Part shown: one piece after another, positions 8,929 to 18,622 of the stretch | Position numbering within the stretch: position 1 is the first letter of the stretch | Layout of the letters: every line of letters begins with the position of its first letter | NCBI RefSeq assembly: GCF_001748145.1 | Contig: NZ_BCQA01000001.1 | Coordinates: 2,568,501-2,632,500, forward strand | Source: Bosea sp. BIWAKO-01 | GTDB taxonomy: Bacteria > Pseudomonadota > Alphaproteobacteria > Rhizobiales > Beijerinckiaceae | DNA: 64,000 bases | Direction of reading: 5' to 3' | Position numbers and translations under genes: made by a program | Notes under the pieces: generated by a model | What the model saw: only the letters and a program-made list of their open reading frames with translations | Told to the model about the DNA's origin: nothing | The model's database searches: none

Positions 8929-9537
8929 TCAGGGCGGGCCATAGACCAGGAAGCGGCGGCGGTCGTATCCGGCGCTGCGCAATGCCGGATCGTCGATCGT
9001 CATGGCGAGATCGATAAGCGGCGGAGCCGGTCGCGTCGCCGTGATCGCGCCGATCTGACCGCAGGCGCGTTCCAGATCGAGCGCGTAGTCGATCACAAGG
9101 GTCTCGGCTGCTTCCGCAAGGGCGAGCAATTCGGGCGGTGTTGCCGCGGCTCCCCCGAAGGGCTTGAGTGACAGGCCGAGCAGCACCAATGCATAGGGCT
9201 TCGGCGGGGCAAGCGTGATGGCCTGAAGCTTGGCGGCCTGATGCAGGACCGTACAGGGCTTTCCGTTCAGCATGCCTGCTTTGAAAGCCGGGATTTTCGG
9301 GTCGATCACCGTGACCGATTGCGGGGAATGGGTGAGAAAGCCGGTGATCGGCAACCCGGCGCCCCCGATCTCCACGATATGGGGGGAGTGCCGCACCGCG
9401 TGCGCGGCGAGCACCTGTCTCAAGCAGGCGCCGGGGCCGGCGAGATGGGGCAACAAGGTCCCCGAAGGGGCCATTGCGCCGTCATTCTCGTGACTGGCCT
9501 TTGTATCCGGGCTTGCATATGGTCCGGCCGAATTCAT
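8929..9537 (-). CDS. SAM-methyltransferase-like protein, hypothetical
   Basis: A 202-residue protein with a possible SAM-fold: HSPHIVEIGGAGLPITGFL resembles the glycine-rich motif I strand-loop, followed by a VTVIDPKIPAF strand ending in Asp and a YALVLLGLSL strand in the motif IV position. Catalytic residues cannot be assigned. Start 9537 has GGGG upstream; ATG 9474, 63 bases inside, is an alternative. It is divergent from the gene at 9559, leaving only 21 bases between start codons, so their promoters must lie inside or overlap the opposite gene if this start is right. Its 3' end abuts the convergent cyclase gene. Function unknown. Confidence 0.7.
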   Translation of the reverse strand: MNSAGPYASPDTKASHENDGAMAPSGTLLPHLAGPGACLRQVLAAHAVRHSPHIVEIGGAGLPITGFLTHSPQSVTVIDPKIPAFKAGMLNGKPCTVLHQAAKLQAITLAPPKPYALVLLGLSLKPFGGAAATPPELLALAEAAETLVIDYALDLERACGQIGAITATRPAPPLIDLAMTIDDPALRSAGYDRRRFLVYGPP

Positions 9538-9558
9538 CCCACCCCTTCGCGATATGGC

Positions 9559-10221
9559 ATGACCACGGACACGCCTTCGGACGCCTTCTACGACATTCTG
9601 CGCGGTGTCGCAGCCCTGACTGGAAACAGGGTCGTGGCCGATCTCGCGCGGCTGATCGGCCAGGGGATGCCGCCGGAACTCTGGATCGCCTTCAACCACA
9701 AGCAGATCGCGTCCAAGCGCTGGCTGGTCGATGCGCTGGCCGAGACTTTGCCACGGCCCGAGGGGCCGGTCTGGGTGCTTGGGGCGTGGTATGGCGTGCT
9801 CGGCGCTTTGTTGCTGGATGACCCGCGGCTCGACCTCGGCAGGGTGGTCAGCCTCGACCGCGATCCAGCCTGTGCGGAGATCGCCGAACGTCTGAACCGC
9901 CGCCATGTCGCGGAAGAGCGCTTCGGCGCTGTCACTGCCGATATGATGCAGCTTGATTTCACGAGGGAGCCGGAGCGGCCCGGCCTGGTGATCAACACGA
10001 GCTGCGAGCATCTTGCCGATGTGCCCGGCTGGGTTGCATCGCTGCCGCCCGGTCTGCCGGTGCTGTTGCAGTCGAACGATTATTACCGCGAGCCGGACCA
10101 CAAGAGCTGCGTTGCCAGTCTCGAGGCCTTCAAGGAGCAGGCGGGACTGTCGGAGGTCAATTTCTCCGGTGCGCTGCCCAGCAGGAACTATACGCGCTTC
10201 ATGCTGATCGGCCGGCGATGA
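9559..10221 (+). CDS. SAM-dependent methyltransferase-like protein
   Basis: A 220-residue class I methyltransferase-like protein. The segment GPVWVLGAWYGVLGALLL is a variant motif I (GxWxGxLG in place of GxGxG), followed by VVSLDRDPACAEIAERL, an acidic residue at the end of strand 2, and GLVINTSCEHLADVPGW in the motif IV region. The INTSCEHL segment is distinctive. It is the first gene of a tight three-gene unit: its stop overlaps the ATG of the glycosyltransferase at 10218, suggesting that the substrate is a glycan or glycolipid intermediate (inference). Together with the divergent methyltransferase-like gene it frames a surface-polysaccharide style locus. Confidence 0.75.
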   Translation: MTTDTPSDAFYDILRGVAALTGNRVVADLARLIGQGMPPELWIAFNHKQIASKRWLVDALAETLPRPEGPVWVLGAWYGVLGALLLDDPRLDLGRVVSLDRDPACAEIAERLNRRHVAEERFGAVTADMMQLDFTREPERPGLVINTSCEHLADVPGWVASLPPGLPVLLQSNDYYREPDHKSCVASLEAFKEQAGLSEVNFSGALPSRNYTRFMLIGRR

Positions 10222-11474
10222 GCGAGGCGAACGAGCCGCGGATCGCGATTGCGATGAAAGGGTATCCGCGTTTGTCGGAGACGTTCATCGCGCAGGAGTT
10301 GCTGGGCCTGCAGCAGCGTGCACTGCCCTTTTCGATCTGGTCGCTGCGTCAGCCGACGGATGGCGCGCGCCATCTCATGCACAAGCAGATCACGGCGCCT
10401 GTGACCTACCTGCCGGAATATCTGCACGACGAGCCGGGGCGCGTGCTGCGCGGCATCGGGCGGGCCCTGTTCCGGCCAGGATTCCTTCGGCTCCTGCCTG
10501 TGTTCCTGCGCGATCTTGCCCGTGATCCGACGCGCAACAGGGTGCGCCGCTTCGGTCAGGCCTGCGTCATGGCGCGGGAACTCCCGGGGAGTATCGATCA
10601 TCTGCACGTTCATTATCTGCACACGCCGGCCTCGGTGATCCGTTACACAGCTCTGCTGCGTGGCTTGAGCTGGTCCTTTTCGGCCCATGCCAAGGATATC
10701 TGGACGACCCCGGACTGGGAGAAGCGCGAAAAGATCGCCGATGCGGCCTGGGGCGTCACCTGCACGCGTGATGGACATGCGGAGCTGACGCGGCTGGCGG
10801 ATCGCGCCGACAAGGTCGCTCTGCTCTATCATGGGCTTGACCTGGCGCGGTTTCCCGCGCCTCCGGTCGCGCGGAGCATGCGCGATGGCCGTGACCCAGC
10901 CGATCCGGTTCGTTTCATCACCATTGGACGGGCGGTGGAGAAGAAGGGCTTCGACGATCTGCTCGCAGCTTTGGCGGCGCTGCCGGCCGCACTTCACTGG
11001 CGGCTGACCCATATCGGCGGTGGCGAAAAGCTCGCTGCGCTGAAGGCGCTGTCCGCAGATCTCGGGCTGGCAGAGCGCGTCACCTGGGCAGGGCCGAAAG
11101 CGCAGCAGGACGTGATTGCGGCCCTCCGCGATGCGGATCTCTTCGTATTGCCCTCGAAGCTGGCGGGCGATGGCGATCGCGATGGCCTGCCCAATGTCGT
11201 GATGGAGGCCGCCAGCCAAGCCCTGCCGATCGTTGCGACCGATTTCGCAGGCATTCCCGAATTCGTACGCGAAGGCGTCGAAGGTGTGCTCGTGGCGCCG
11301 GGCGATCGGGAGGCACTGGCGCGGCAATTGGCCGATCTGGCGTCATCCCCGACACGGCGCGGCGCCCTTGGAGAGGCCGCCTTCCAGAGACTGGCGCAGG
11401 CGTTTTCGGCAGCGGCGGGACTCGATCGGGTCCAGGCGATGCTGTTGGAAGCGGCGAACCGGCGGCGATCATGA
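10218..11474 (+). CDS. Glycosyltransferase, GT4 (GT-B) family
   Basis: A 418-residue GT-B glycosyltransferase. The N-terminal domain opens with IAIAMKGYPRLSETFIAQEL, the SETF-type loop common to GT4 enzymes of colanic-acid and exopolysaccharide clusters. The C-terminal domain has ITIGRAVEKKGFDDLL (the 'GR.v..KG.d.l' donor-binding segment), a VLPSKLAGDGDRDGLPNVVMEA block with the E-x7-E-like nucleotide-sugar site, and GIPEFVREGVEGVLVAPGD. It would transfer a sugar to a lipid-linked or polysaccharide acceptor at the cytoplasmic face. It is ATGA-coupled to the genes on both sides. Donor and acceptor unknown. Confidence 0.9.
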   Translation: MSEANEPRIAIAMKGYPRLSETFIAQELLGLQQRALPFSIWSLRQPTDGARHLMHKQITAPVTYLPEYLHDEPGRVLRGIGRALFRPGFLRLLPVFLRDLARDPTRNRVRRFGQACVMARELPGSIDHLHVHYLHTPASVIRYTALLRGLSWSFSAHAKDIWTTPDWEKREKIADAAWGVTCTRDGHAELTRLADRADKVALLYHGLDLARFPAPPVARSMRDGRDPADPVRFITIGRAVEKKGFDDLLAALAALPAALHWRLTHIGGGEKLAALKALSADLGLAERVTWAGPKAQQDVIAALRDADLFVLPSKLAGDGDRDGLPNVVMEAASQALPIVATDFAGIPEFVREGVEGVLVAPGDREALARQLADLASSPTRRGALGEAAFQRLAQAFSAAAGLDRVQAMLLEAANRRRS

Positions 11475-12619
11475 CGCCCCGCGCCCTGATCGTCGTCACG
11501 CACCTGCTCGGCAGCGGCCATCTTGTCAGGGCCACTCATCTTGCGCGCGCCCTTGGGACCGCCGGATTCGAAACCATGCTGGTCAGTGGCGGGGCCGCGC
11601 CGCGATCCGTCCCGGACGGTTCGTTCACCTTTGCCCAGTTGCCGCCGATCAAGGTCGAGGGTGTTGACTTCCGGAACCTGCTCGACCCGGAGGGGCGTCC
11701 GGTTTCGCAGGATTATCGCGCCTTGCGCCGGAAGATGCTCTTCGATCTCACGGCACAGCACCGGCCCGATGTCGTCGTCACCGAGCATTTTCCGTTCGGA
11801 CGCCGGCAATTGGCCGATGAGTTTCTCGGCCTGATCGGCGTGGCGACGGCGGCCAATCTAAGGGCACTAGTCCTGTCCTCGGTGCGCGATGTCCTGGTGA
11901 CGCCGCGCGCCGATCGCATCCGCGAGGCCGAAGACCGTATCGCGGCACATTTCGACGCGGTCCTCGTCCATGGCGACAGAGCCTTCTTGCCGCTGGAACG
12001 GTCCTGGCCGGTTGCGCCAGAGCTGGCGCGAAAGCTGCGCTATACCGGTTACCTGACCGGGCCCGAGGAATGCGCCACACCCTTGGAGCCGGGCGAGATC
12101 GTGGTGTCCGGAGGCGGTTCGGCTGCTGGCTTGCCGCTGTTCGAGCTTGCCATCGCGACCGCGACCCGGATGGGCAATCGCAGGCGCTGGCGTATCCTTG
12201 GCGGTCAGGGCATCGGCGCAGCAGAATTCGCCGAGCTGGAGCGCAAGGCGCCAGCGCATGTCCGCGTCGAACGTGCGAGACCGGATTTCCCCGGACTGCT
12301 TGCCGGATGTGCGCTTTCGATCAGCCAAGCCGGCTATAACACGGTGCTCGATCTGGTTCGCGCCGGGCGGCCGGCGATCGTGGTGCCCTTCGATGCCGGG
12401 AACGAGACCGAGCAGACGGTCCGCGCCGAGGCGATGGAGCGCGCAGGCCTCGCACGCTGCCTGCGCCTGTCCGGGCCTGATTCGTTGACGTCGATCGGGT
12501 TGGAGGAAGCAGTGACGGATATGCTGGTGGCAGGCGCGACCCCTCCGCTCACGATCGACAGGGCAGGTGCCGAAACCTCCGTCGCGATCATTGCGAAGCT
12601 GCTGGCCGAGCGCGCCTGA
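11471..12619 (+). CDS. MurG-like glycosyltransferase (GT28-type)
   Basis: A 382-residue GT-B protein. It starts RALIVVTHLLGSGHLVRATHLARAL, the glycine/histidine-rich N-terminal loop of MurG-like and predicted glycosyltransferases. The C-terminal half has EIVVSGGGSAAGLPLFELA, then the donor-binding region ISQAGYNTVLDLVRAGRPAIVVPF and EQTVRAEAMERAG, typical of GT28-type enzymes. It probably works with the preceding GT4 enzyme on the same glycan. Its ATG overlaps the previous stop, and a hairpin follows the stop codon. The exact reaction is unknown. Confidence 0.85.
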   Translation: MTPRALIVVTHLLGSGHLVRATHLARALGTAGFETMLVSGGAAPRSVPDGSFTFAQLPPIKVEGVDFRNLLDPEGRPVSQDYRALRRKMLFDLTAQHRPDVVVTEHFPFGRRQLADEFLGLIGVATAANLRALVLSSVRDVLVTPRADRIREAEDRIAAHFDAVLVHGDRAFLPLERSWPVAPELARKLRYTGYLTGPEECATPLEPGEIVVSGGGSAAGLPLFELAIATATRMGNRRRWRILGGQGIGAAEFAELERKAPAHVRVERARPDFPGLLAGCALSISQAGYNTVLDLVRAGRPAIVVPFDAGNETEQTVRAEAMERAGLARCLRLSGPDSLTSIGLEEAVTDMLVAGATPPLTIDRAGAETSVAIIAKLLAERA

Positions 12620-12624
12620 ACGCT

Positions 12625-12646
12625 CGGCATGTCTTTTGCGACATGC
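12625..12646 (+). terminator. Hairpin after the glycosyltransferase operon
   Basis: GGCATGTC (12625-12632) pairs with GACATGCC (12639-12646) across a TTTTGC loop, six bases after the stop at 12619. There is no T-tract after the stem, so a classical intrinsic terminator is doubtful; it may be an mRNA 3'-end hairpin. The rest of the 171-base gap before cobS shows no riboswitch-like structure. Confidence 0.4.
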
Positions 12647-12790
12647 CTCCTGCGTATTGCCGTTGCGGCGGTTTGCGAATTGCCGCTCCGACGCTTTCGC
12701 ACTAATTAGGTTTCGTACGCCTCCCCTTTCGGTCGGCAGTGGGACAACCGGTGGTTCGCCCGGCACTGTTCTGCGCCCGGAGACAAGACA

Positions 12791-13774
12791 ATGACGACGA
12801 CGATTGCCCAGGGCCTTCCCGATATGAAGCTGTCGGTGCGCCAGACTTTTGGGATCGATTCCGATCTCGAAGTGCCGGCCTACTCGCAGGCCGACGCCCA
12901 TGTGCCCGATCTCGACGTCGACTACCGATTCGACCGTGACACCACGATCGCGATTCTCGCTGGCTTTGCGCATAATCGACGCGTCATGATCTCGGGCTAT
13001 CACGGCACCGGCAAATCGACCCATATCGAACAGGTCGCCGCCCGCCTGAACTGGCCCTGCGTGCGCGTCAACCTCGACAGCCACGTCTCGCGCCTCGATC
13101 TCGTCGGCAAGGACGCGATCGTGCTGAAGGAAGGCAAGCAGATCACAGAGTTCCAGGACGGCATCCTGCCCTGGGCGCTGCAGAACAACATCGCGCTCGT
13201 CTTCGACGAGTACGACGCCGGTCGCCCGGACGTGATGTTCGTAATCCAGCGCGTGCTCGAGCAGTCCGGCAAGCTGACGCTGCTCGATCAGAAGCGCGTC
13301 ATCCGTCCTCACCCTGCCTTCCGCATGTTCGCCACGGCGAACACGGTCGGCCTCGGCGACACGTCGGGCCTCTATCATGGCACCCAACAGATCAACCAGG
13401 GCCAGATGGACCGCTGGTCGATCGTGACCACGCTGAACTACCTGCCGCACGACAACGAAGTCGCGATCGTGCTCGCCAAGTCGAAGCATTATCAGGCCTC
13501 GCCCGAGGGCAAGGACATCGTCAACAAGATGGTCCGCGTCGCCGACCTGACCCGCAACGCCTTCATGAACGGCGATCTCTCGACCGTCATGAGCCCGCGC
13601 ACGGTCATCACCTGGGCCGAGAATGCCGCGATCTTCGGCGATATCGGCTTCGCTTTCCGGGTGACGTTCCTGAACAAGTGCGACGAGATGGAGCGCACGC
13701 TGGTGGCGGAGTTCTTCCAGCGTTCCTTCGGCAAGGAATTGCCGGAGAGCGCGGTCAACGTCGTTCTGAGCTGA
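12791..13774 (+). CDS. cobS: Cobaltochelatase subunit CobS
   Basis: A 327-residue MoxR/AAA+ ATPase, the CobS subunit of aerobic cobaltochelatase, which with CobT forms the chaperone ring that drives CobN-dependent cobalt insertion into hydrogenobyrinic acid a,c-diamide. Visible motifs: Walker [11 protein letters not shown] near residues 73-82, Walker [11 protein letters not shown], sensor-1-like FATANTVG, and a C-terminal [13 protein letters not shown] segment. Length and N-terminus ([14 protein letters not shown] block after a short leader) match the family. GGAGACA precedes the ATG. cobT follows after an intervening gfa-like gene. Confidence 0.97.
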   Translation: MTTTIAQGLPDMKLSVRQTFGIDSDLEVPAYSQADAHVPDLDVDYRFDRDTTIAILAGFAHNRRVMISGYHGTGKSTHIEQVAARLNWPCVRVNLDSHVSRLDLVGKDAIVLKEGKQITEFQDGILPWALQNNIALVFDEYDAGRPDVMFVIQRVLEQSGKLTLLDQKRVIRPHPAFRMFATANTVGLGDTSGLYHGTQQINQGQMDRWSIVTTLNYLPHDNEVAIVLAKSKHYQASPEGKDIVNKMVRVADLTRNAFMNGDLSTVMSPRTVITWAENAAIFGDIGFAFRVTFLNKCDEMERTLVAEFFQRSFGKELPESAVNVVLS

Positions 13775-13787
13775 GGGGAAACGGGTC

Positions 13788-14144
13788 ATGGCGAGCGCGC
13801 GCTATCAAGGGAGCTGCCATTGCGGGCGGGTCGGGTTCACGGTCGAGGCCAGTCTCGACCGGACGATCACCTGCAATTGTTCCTATTGCCAGCGTCGCGG
13901 CTCGATCCTGACCTTTTCGCCGGCGACGGCCTTCACCCTTGAAAAGGGGGAGGATGCGCTGACCGAATACCGTTTCCACACGCAGAAGATCCAGCACCTG
14001 TTCTGCGAGACCTGCGGCATCGAATCTTTCGCTCGCGGCTCGATGCCGGACGGCACGCCGATGGTCGCGGTGAATGTCCGCTGCCTCGAAGGTGTCGAGC
14101 CCGCCGAACTCGATTCGACGATGTTCGACGGGCGCTCGCGCTAG
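13788..14144 (+). CDS. GFA (glutathione-dependent formaldehyde-activating)-like zinc protein
   Basis: A 118-residue member of the GFA/CENP-V zinc-fold family. Zinc ligands are visible as CHCGRVGF near residue 9, [10 protein letters not shown] near residue 29, and [10 protein letters not shown] in the middle. Members are often annotated as S-(hydroxymethyl)glutathione synthase-like, but most have no proven activity, and the original Gfa role in formaldehyde chemistry is debated. It sits 13 bases after cobS and 25 before cobT, so it is probably co-transcribed with the cobaltochelatase genes. A functional link to cobalamin is inference from position only. Confidence 0.88.
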   Translation: MASARYQGSCHCGRVGFTVEASLDRTITCNCSYCQRRGSILTFSPATAFTLEKGEDALTEYRFHTQKIQHLFCETCGIESFARGSMPDGTPMVAVNVRCLEGVEPAELDSTMFDGRSR

Positions 14145-14169
14145 CATCAAGTCAAAGGACGGCTCCGCC

Positions 14170-16065
14170 TTGTCCATCTCCAATCGTAAGCCGGGTCAGC
14201 CCAAGGAAGCACCAGCCGAGCCGCTGAAACGCGCCATTTCCGGTGCGATGAAGGCGATCGCGCGCAAGCCCGAGATGGAAATCGTCTTCGCGGCGGACAA
14301 GCCGTCGCTTGTTGGTGAACGGGCCCGCCTGCCCGAACCGCCGCGCAAGCTGACGGTCCAGGATGTCGCGATCCTGCGCGGCCACTCGGATTCGATGGCG
14401 CTCAGGCTCGCCTGCCATGACGCCTCGATCCACCGTCGCGCCGCACCGGAGGGCGATGCGGCGCGTGCTGTCTTCGACGCTGTCGAGCAGGCCCGGGTCG
14501 AATGCGTCGGCTCGCGCCGGATGAGCGGCATGGCCGGCAACATCACCGCCATGCTGGAAGATCGCTATCACCGCGGCGGCCGCTACGAGGAAATCTCCGA
14601 TCGGGCCGATGCCCCGCTTGAAGACGCACTCGCATTGATGGTGCGTGAGCGCCTGACGGGGCTGAAGCCGCCGCAGGCCGCGACCAAGATCGTCGATCTC
14701 TGGCGCGACGTGATCGAGACGAAGGCCGGTGCCGATCTGGACCGGCTGTCGCAGTCGGTCGAGGATCAGCGCGCCTTTTCGCGGACGGTCCGCGATATGC
14801 TGGCTTCACTCGACATGGCCGAGCAGAGTTCGCAGGGCCAGGACGAGGAAGAGGACGAGGACAACCAGGACCAGTCCTCCGAGGATCAGCAGCAGCAGGA
14901 TGGCGAGGCCGAGCAGGAAAGCGGCGGCGAGCGCTCGGAGGTCGAGGTCAGCGAGGATGCGACCGACGAGTTGCAGGAGGGCGCATCGGAAGCGACCGAT
15001 GCTCCGGCCGGCGACTGGGACGAGGAGGACGATTCCTCTGAATCCGAGGAGGCGGGCGAAGCGCCGCGCCCCCGCGAGGGTCGCCAGAACGACCGGCCGC
15101 AAACGGACTACAAGCCCTACACCGTCAAGTTCGACGAGACAGTCACGGCCGAGGAGCTCTGCGATGCCGAGGAGTTGACCCGGCTGCGGGCCTATCTCGA
15201 CAAGCAGCTCGCCCATCTCCAGGGCGTGGTGGCACGGCTTGCCAACCGGCTGCAGCGCCGCCTGATGGCGCAGCAGAACCGGTCCTGGCAGTTCGATCTC
15301 GAAGAGGGCTCGCTCGATCCTTCGCGCCTGCCGCGGATCATCATCGACCCGTTCCAGCCGCTCTCTTTCCGGCAGGAATCGGACACGAATTTCCGCGATA
15401 CGGTCGTGACGCTGCTGATCGACAATTCCGGATCGATGCGCGGTCGGCCGATCACGGTTGCCGCGACCTGCGCGGACATCCTGGCGCGGACGCTGGAACG
15501 CTGCGGCGTCAAGGTCGAGCTGCTCGGTTTCACCACGCGTGCCTGGAAGGGCGGGCTGTCGCGCGAGGCCTGGCTGCAATCCGGCAAGCCGGCCAATCCG
15601 GGCCGGCTGAACGATCTCAGGCACATCATCTACAAGGCGGCGGACGCTCCCTGGCGCCGGGCTCGCAAGAATCTCGGGCTGATGATGCGCGAGGGCCTGC
15701 TCAAGGAGAATATCGACGGCGAGGCGCTCGACTGGGCGCATAAGCGGCTGCTCGCGCGGCCCGAGCAGCGCAAGATCCTCATGGTGATCTCGGATGGAGC
15801 GCCGGTCGACGATTCGACGCTGTCGGTGAATGCCGGCAACTACCTCGAGCGGCACCTGCGCCATATCATCGCCGAGATCGAGACACGCTCGCCGGTCGAA
15901 CTGATCGCCATCGGCATCGGCCATGACGTGACGCGCTACTATCGCCGCGCCGTCACCATCGTCGATGCGGAGGAACTCGGCGGGGTGATGACGGAGAAGC
16001 TGGCCGAGCTCTTCGAGGAGGATGGCCCCACCGGCAAGGCCCCGGTTTCTCGTCGCATGCAATGA
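14170..16065 (+). CDS. cobT: Cobaltochelatase subunit CobT
   Basis: A 631-residue CobT, the second AAA-ring partner of aerobic cobaltochelatase. N-terminal globular part (about 1-215), then a very acidic Glu/Asp/Gln/Ser linker (about 216-310), then a von Willebrand A-type domain with a MIDAS D-x-S-x-S motif in [14 protein letters not shown] and a C-terminal [17 protein letters not shown] segment. The TTG at 14170 (protein starting [12 protein letters not shown]) gives the usual family length; the same frame is open upstream to 14074 without a good start. The stop overlaps the ATG of the next gene (ATGA). Confidence 0.95.
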   Translation: MSISNRKPGQPKEAPAEPLKRAISGAMKAIARKPEMEIVFAADKPSLVGERARLPEPPRKLTVQDVAILRGHSDSMALRLACHDASIHRRAAPEGDAARAVFDAVEQARVECVGSRRMSGMAGNITAMLEDRYHRGGRYEEISDRADAPLEDALALMVRERLTGLKPPQAATKIVDLWRDVIETKAGADLDRLSQSVEDQRAFSRTVRDMLASLDMAEQSSQGQDEEEDEDNQDQSSEDQQQQDGEAEQESGGERSEVEVSEDATDELQEGASEATDAPAGDWDEEDDSSESEEAGEAPRPREGRQNDRPQTDYKPYTVKFDETVTAEELCDAEELTRLRAYLDKQLAHLQGVVARLANRLQRRLMAQQNRSWQFDLEEGSLDPSRLPRIIIDPFQPLSFRQESDTNFRDTVVTLLIDNSGSMRGRPITVAATCADILARTLERCGVKVELLGFTTRAWKGGLSREAWLQSGKPANPGRLNDLRHIIYKAADAPWRRARKNLGLMMREGLLKENIDGEALDWAHKRLLARPEQRKILMVISDGAPVDDSTLSVNAGNYLERHLRHIIAEIETRSPVELIAIGIGHDVTRYYRRAVTIVDAEELGGVMTEKLAELFEEDGPTGKAPVSRRMQ

Positions 16066-17069
16066 GGCCAACCAGACGCGGCGTCCTCCTGGGGCTGGGC
16101 GCCGCCAGCTTGGGCTTGCCTGCCGCTCAGGCTCAGAGCATCGAGCCGGGCCGCATACCGCTCACCATCGGCGTGCGCGGCTTCGATGCCTTCGAGCCGC
16201 GCACTCCCGGCAAAACTCGCTTCGGCCAGCTCAGCTTCCGGGGTGGGCTGGTGTTGCGCGGCGACCATCCGCGCTTTGGCGGGTTTTCTGGCCTCTGGCG
16301 CTCGCGCAACGGCGTCGATCTGGTGGCGATCACCGATAACGGCTTCTGGTTGACGGCGAAGACTGTCTCCGAAAAGGGGCGGATCGTTCGTTTCGAACAG
16401 GCCGAACTTGCACCGATCCTCGGCGCCTCCGGCCGGCCGCTGCATCGTTCGCGCTATTTCGACACGGAGAGCCTGACGATCGCCGATGGCGTCGCCTATA
16501 TCGGCGTCGAGCGGACGCATGACGTCCTGCGTTTCGAATGGGCGCGGGACGGTGTCGAGGCGCGTGCCCGCATCGTCCCGGTCCCGCGCGAGGTGAAGCG
16601 CCTACCGAGCAATCGCGGGTTGGAGGCGATCGGTGTCGTTCCGGCCGGGCAGCCGCTTGCTGGCGCGCTCGTTGCCATTGCCGAGCGCTCAGGCGGGGAA
16701 GACGAACCGACGCTCGGCGCGATCATCGGGGGGCGACAGCCCGGCCTTTTTCAGGTGCGGCGCCATGGCGGCTTCGACATCACCGATCTGGCCTTCCTGC
16801 CCGGCGGCGACATGCTTCTGCTGGAGCGCTGGTACAAGCCTCTGCGTGGTGTCGGCATGCGGATTCGCCGTGTTCCCGGCGCAAGCCTCCGGCCCGGCGC
16901 GATGCTCGATGGCCCCTCCCTTATCGAGGCCGATCTCGGCCAGGAAATCGACAATATGGAAGGGCTTTGCGTCCATCAGGAGCAAGGCAGGACGATCCTG
17001 ACCCTGATCTCGGACGACAATTTCTCCTTCCTGCAGCGCACCGTGCTGCTGGAGTTCGAGTTGGGATAG
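16062..17069 (+). CDS. Exported esterase-like/phytase-like beta-propeller protein
   Basis: A 335-residue protein with a twin-arginine-like signal peptide ([25 protein letters not shown]). The mature part matches the 'esterase-like activity of phytase' family: [44 protein letters not shown], and a C-terminal [24 protein letters not shown] block. Members are predicted beta-propellers in the periplasm; catalytic activity is mostly unproven. It is ATGA-coupled to cobT, so it is expressed with the cobaltochelatase genes, though no functional tie is evident. Confidence 0.85.
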   Translation: MRPTRRGVLLGLGAASLGLPAAQAQSIEPGRIPLTIGVRGFDAFEPRTPGKTRFGQLSFRGGLVLRGDHPRFGGFSGLWRSRNGVDLVAITDNGFWLTAKTVSEKGRIVRFEQAELAPILGASGRPLHRSRYFDTESLTIADGVAYIGVERTHDVLRFEWARDGVEARARIVPVPREVKRLPSNRGLEAIGVVPAGQPLAGALVAIAERSGGEDEPTLGAIIGGRQPGLFQVRRHGGFDITDLAFLPGGDMLLLERWYKPLRGVGMRIRRVPGASLRPGAMLDGPSLIEADLGQEIDNMEGLCVHQEQGRTILTLISDDNFSFLQRTVLLEFELG

Positions 17070-17184
17070 GGCCACGAGCGTGACCTCATGCTCGCCCTTG
17101 CGGCAAGCACAAGCGCTGAATGTGCCGGCGATCGAGCGCCGAGAACGGATGATACGGCGCTGGCCACTGCGTCCCAGGCAGACG

Positions 17185-17208
17185 AAAAAAGCGGCCTTTC
17201 GGCCGCTT
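17185..17208 (-). terminator. Rho-independent terminator of rpmB
   Basis: On the minus strand AAGCGGCC, a GAAA loop and GGCCGCTT form a perfect eight-base stem (plus-strand arms 17189-17196 and 17201-17208), followed by six T residues (plus-strand AAAAAA 17185-17190). It lies 27 bases after the rpmB stop codon and is a textbook intrinsic terminator. Confidence 0.92.
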
Positions 17209-17235
17209 CGTTCATTCCGCGAAGGAAACGCGCGA

Positions 17236-17523
17236 TCAGTTGGTCGCGAGCTTCTTCTCGATGTCACGCTTCAGCGTGAGGGCGCTGGTCGAGAGGTCGC
17301 CAGCCGGCGCCTTGACCAGGAAGGCGTCAAGTCCGCCACGGTGATCGACCGTACGCAGGGCGTTCGCCGAGACCCGCAGGCGCACGGAGCGGCCAAGCGC
17401 GTCCGAACGGAGCGTGACATTGACGAGGTTCGGCCGGAAGACGGTCTTCGTCTTGCGGTTCGAGTGGCTGACGAGGTGCCCGGTGAGGGTGGCTTTCCCG
17501 GTCAGTTCGCAACGGCGAGCCAT
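17236..17523 (-). CDS. rpmB: 50S ribosomal protein L28
   Basis: A 95-residue L28 with the diagnostic start [22 protein letters not shown], the basic [14 protein letters not shown] segment and [21 protein letters not shown]. It is a large-subunit ribosomal protein. It is a single-gene unit on the minus strand with its own sigma-70-type promoter (17618-17646) and a strong terminator. It is convergent with the esterase-like gene and divergent from the DUF3108 gene. Confidence 0.98.
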   Translation of the reverse strand: MARRCELTGKATLTGHLVSHSNRKTKTVFRPNLVNVTLRSDALGRSVRLRVSANALRTVDHRGGLDAFLVKAPAGDLSTSALTLKRDIEKKLATN

Positions 17524-17617
17524 GATATCGTTCCCTTGGAACCGGTTGTCTCAAACAAAAATGCCGACACGCGACGTGCCGGCCCACGAGCACCGGAAGT
17601 CAAATTGAAGTCGCGGG

Positions 17618-17646
17618 TCTATAGCCAAGCCCGGCTGCTGCGTCAA
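17618..17646 (-). promoter_or_regulatory. Sigma-70-type promoter of rpmB
   Basis: Reading the minus strand, TTGACG (plus 17641-17646) and TATAGA (plus 17618-17623) are separated by exactly 17 bases, about 95 bases upstream of the rpmB ATG at 17523. Near-consensus boxes at ideal spacing in front of a highly expressed ribosomal gene. Confidence 0.7.
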
Positions 17647-17788
17647 GGACCGGGACTGATTCCATAGCACGATCGGGGCGGCCGCAGCGTGGCGGCATTG
17701 CCACTCGCCAAATTCGGTAAAAGGGGTCACGATTCGGACCGATTCGCAGTGCATGCCGGTCTGAAGCATGCCCGTCCGGAGGAGTTGG

Positions 17789-18622
17789 ATGAAGCCCGCC
17801 ATCGCGTCGTCCCTGGCCGGACTTGGTCTCGCTGCGCTGGCCCTGGCCTCCGGCTTTGGAGCGTCGTCAGTCGCGGCGGCCTCGTTGGAGGCCAAATATG
17901 ATGTCTCTCTGCTCGGCCTGACGCTCGGCACCGCCCATCTCAGCGGCGGCATCGACGGTAGCAGCTACAAGCTCGATATCGTCGCCAAGATGACCGGCCT
18001 GGTCGGCAGCTTCACGGGCGGACGCGGCTCGGGTGCGGCAACCGGCAATCTTCATGGTGGGCGCCTGTCGCCTGCGACCTTCGCGGTTTCGTCGGCGAAC
18101 TCAAGCGAGAGCCGCACTGTGCGCATGGCGCTCGACGGCGGCACGGTGCAGGCCGTGGATATTGCGCCGCCGATCGACGACAAGCCCGATCGCGTGCCGC
18201 TCAACGAGAGCCACAAGCGCAATGTGGTTGATCCGATCAGCGCCTTCCTGATGCCCGTGGAGGGCAAGGGCGGGAATGGTGCCGCCTGCAACCGGACGCT
18301 GCCGATCTTCGACGGCGCCGCGCGCTATGACATCAAGCTGAGCTATTCCGGTTCGCGCCAGGTGAAGCTCGAGGGCTATAGCGGCCCGGTCACGATCTGC
18401 CAGGCGCGTTATGTGCCGATCGCAGGGCATCGGGCTCTCCGGCCGAGCACCAAGTTCATGACCGAGAATCGCGAGATCAACACCTGGCTTGCCCCCGTCA
18501 ATGGCACCAATGTGATGGTGCCGATCCGCATCTCGGTGAAGACCATGATCGGGACTGCGGTCATCGAGGCCTCGAGCTTCAGGGTCGATCCGACCACCAC
18601 CACGGCCGCGCGGCAGAACTGA
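17789..18622 (+). CDS. DUF3108 domain-containing exported protein
   Basis: A 277-residue protein with an N-terminal signal peptide (SLAGLGLAALALASGFGASSVAAAS). The mature part shows the DUF3108 pattern: LEAKYDVSLLGLTLGTAHL at the start, a domain rich in beta strands, DPISAFLMPVEG in the middle and a C-terminal VPIRISVKTMIGTAVIEAS strand pair. The family is periplasmic or outer-membrane associated and of unknown function. ATG 17789 has GGAGGAG upstream at ideal spacing and is preferred over a GTG/ATG further upstream (17768). Confidence 0.85.
   Translation: MKPAIASSLAGLGLAALALASGFGASSVAAASLEAKYDVSLLGLTLGTAHLSGGIDGSSYKLDIVAKMTGLVGSFTGGRGSGAATGNLHGGRLSPATFAVSSANSSESRTVRMALDGGTVQAVDIAPPIDDKPDRVPLNESHKRNVVDPISAFLMPVEGKGGNGAACNRTLPIFDGAARYDIKLSYSGSRQVKLEGYSGPVTICQARYVPIAGHRALRPSTKFMTENREINTWLAPVNGTNVMVPIRISVKTMIGTAVIEASSFRVDPTTTTAARQN

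Noticed and set aside
12620..12790. Cobalamin riboswitch upstream of cobS
   Set aside because: The gap is only 171 bases and I find no B12-box-like or multi-stem structure, only a simple hairpin near the upstream gene.
11867..13789. 640-codon open frame on the minus strand across the MurG-like gene and cobS
   Set aside because: It spans two well-identified plus-strand genes and their intergenic gap and has no domain; a high-GC shadow.
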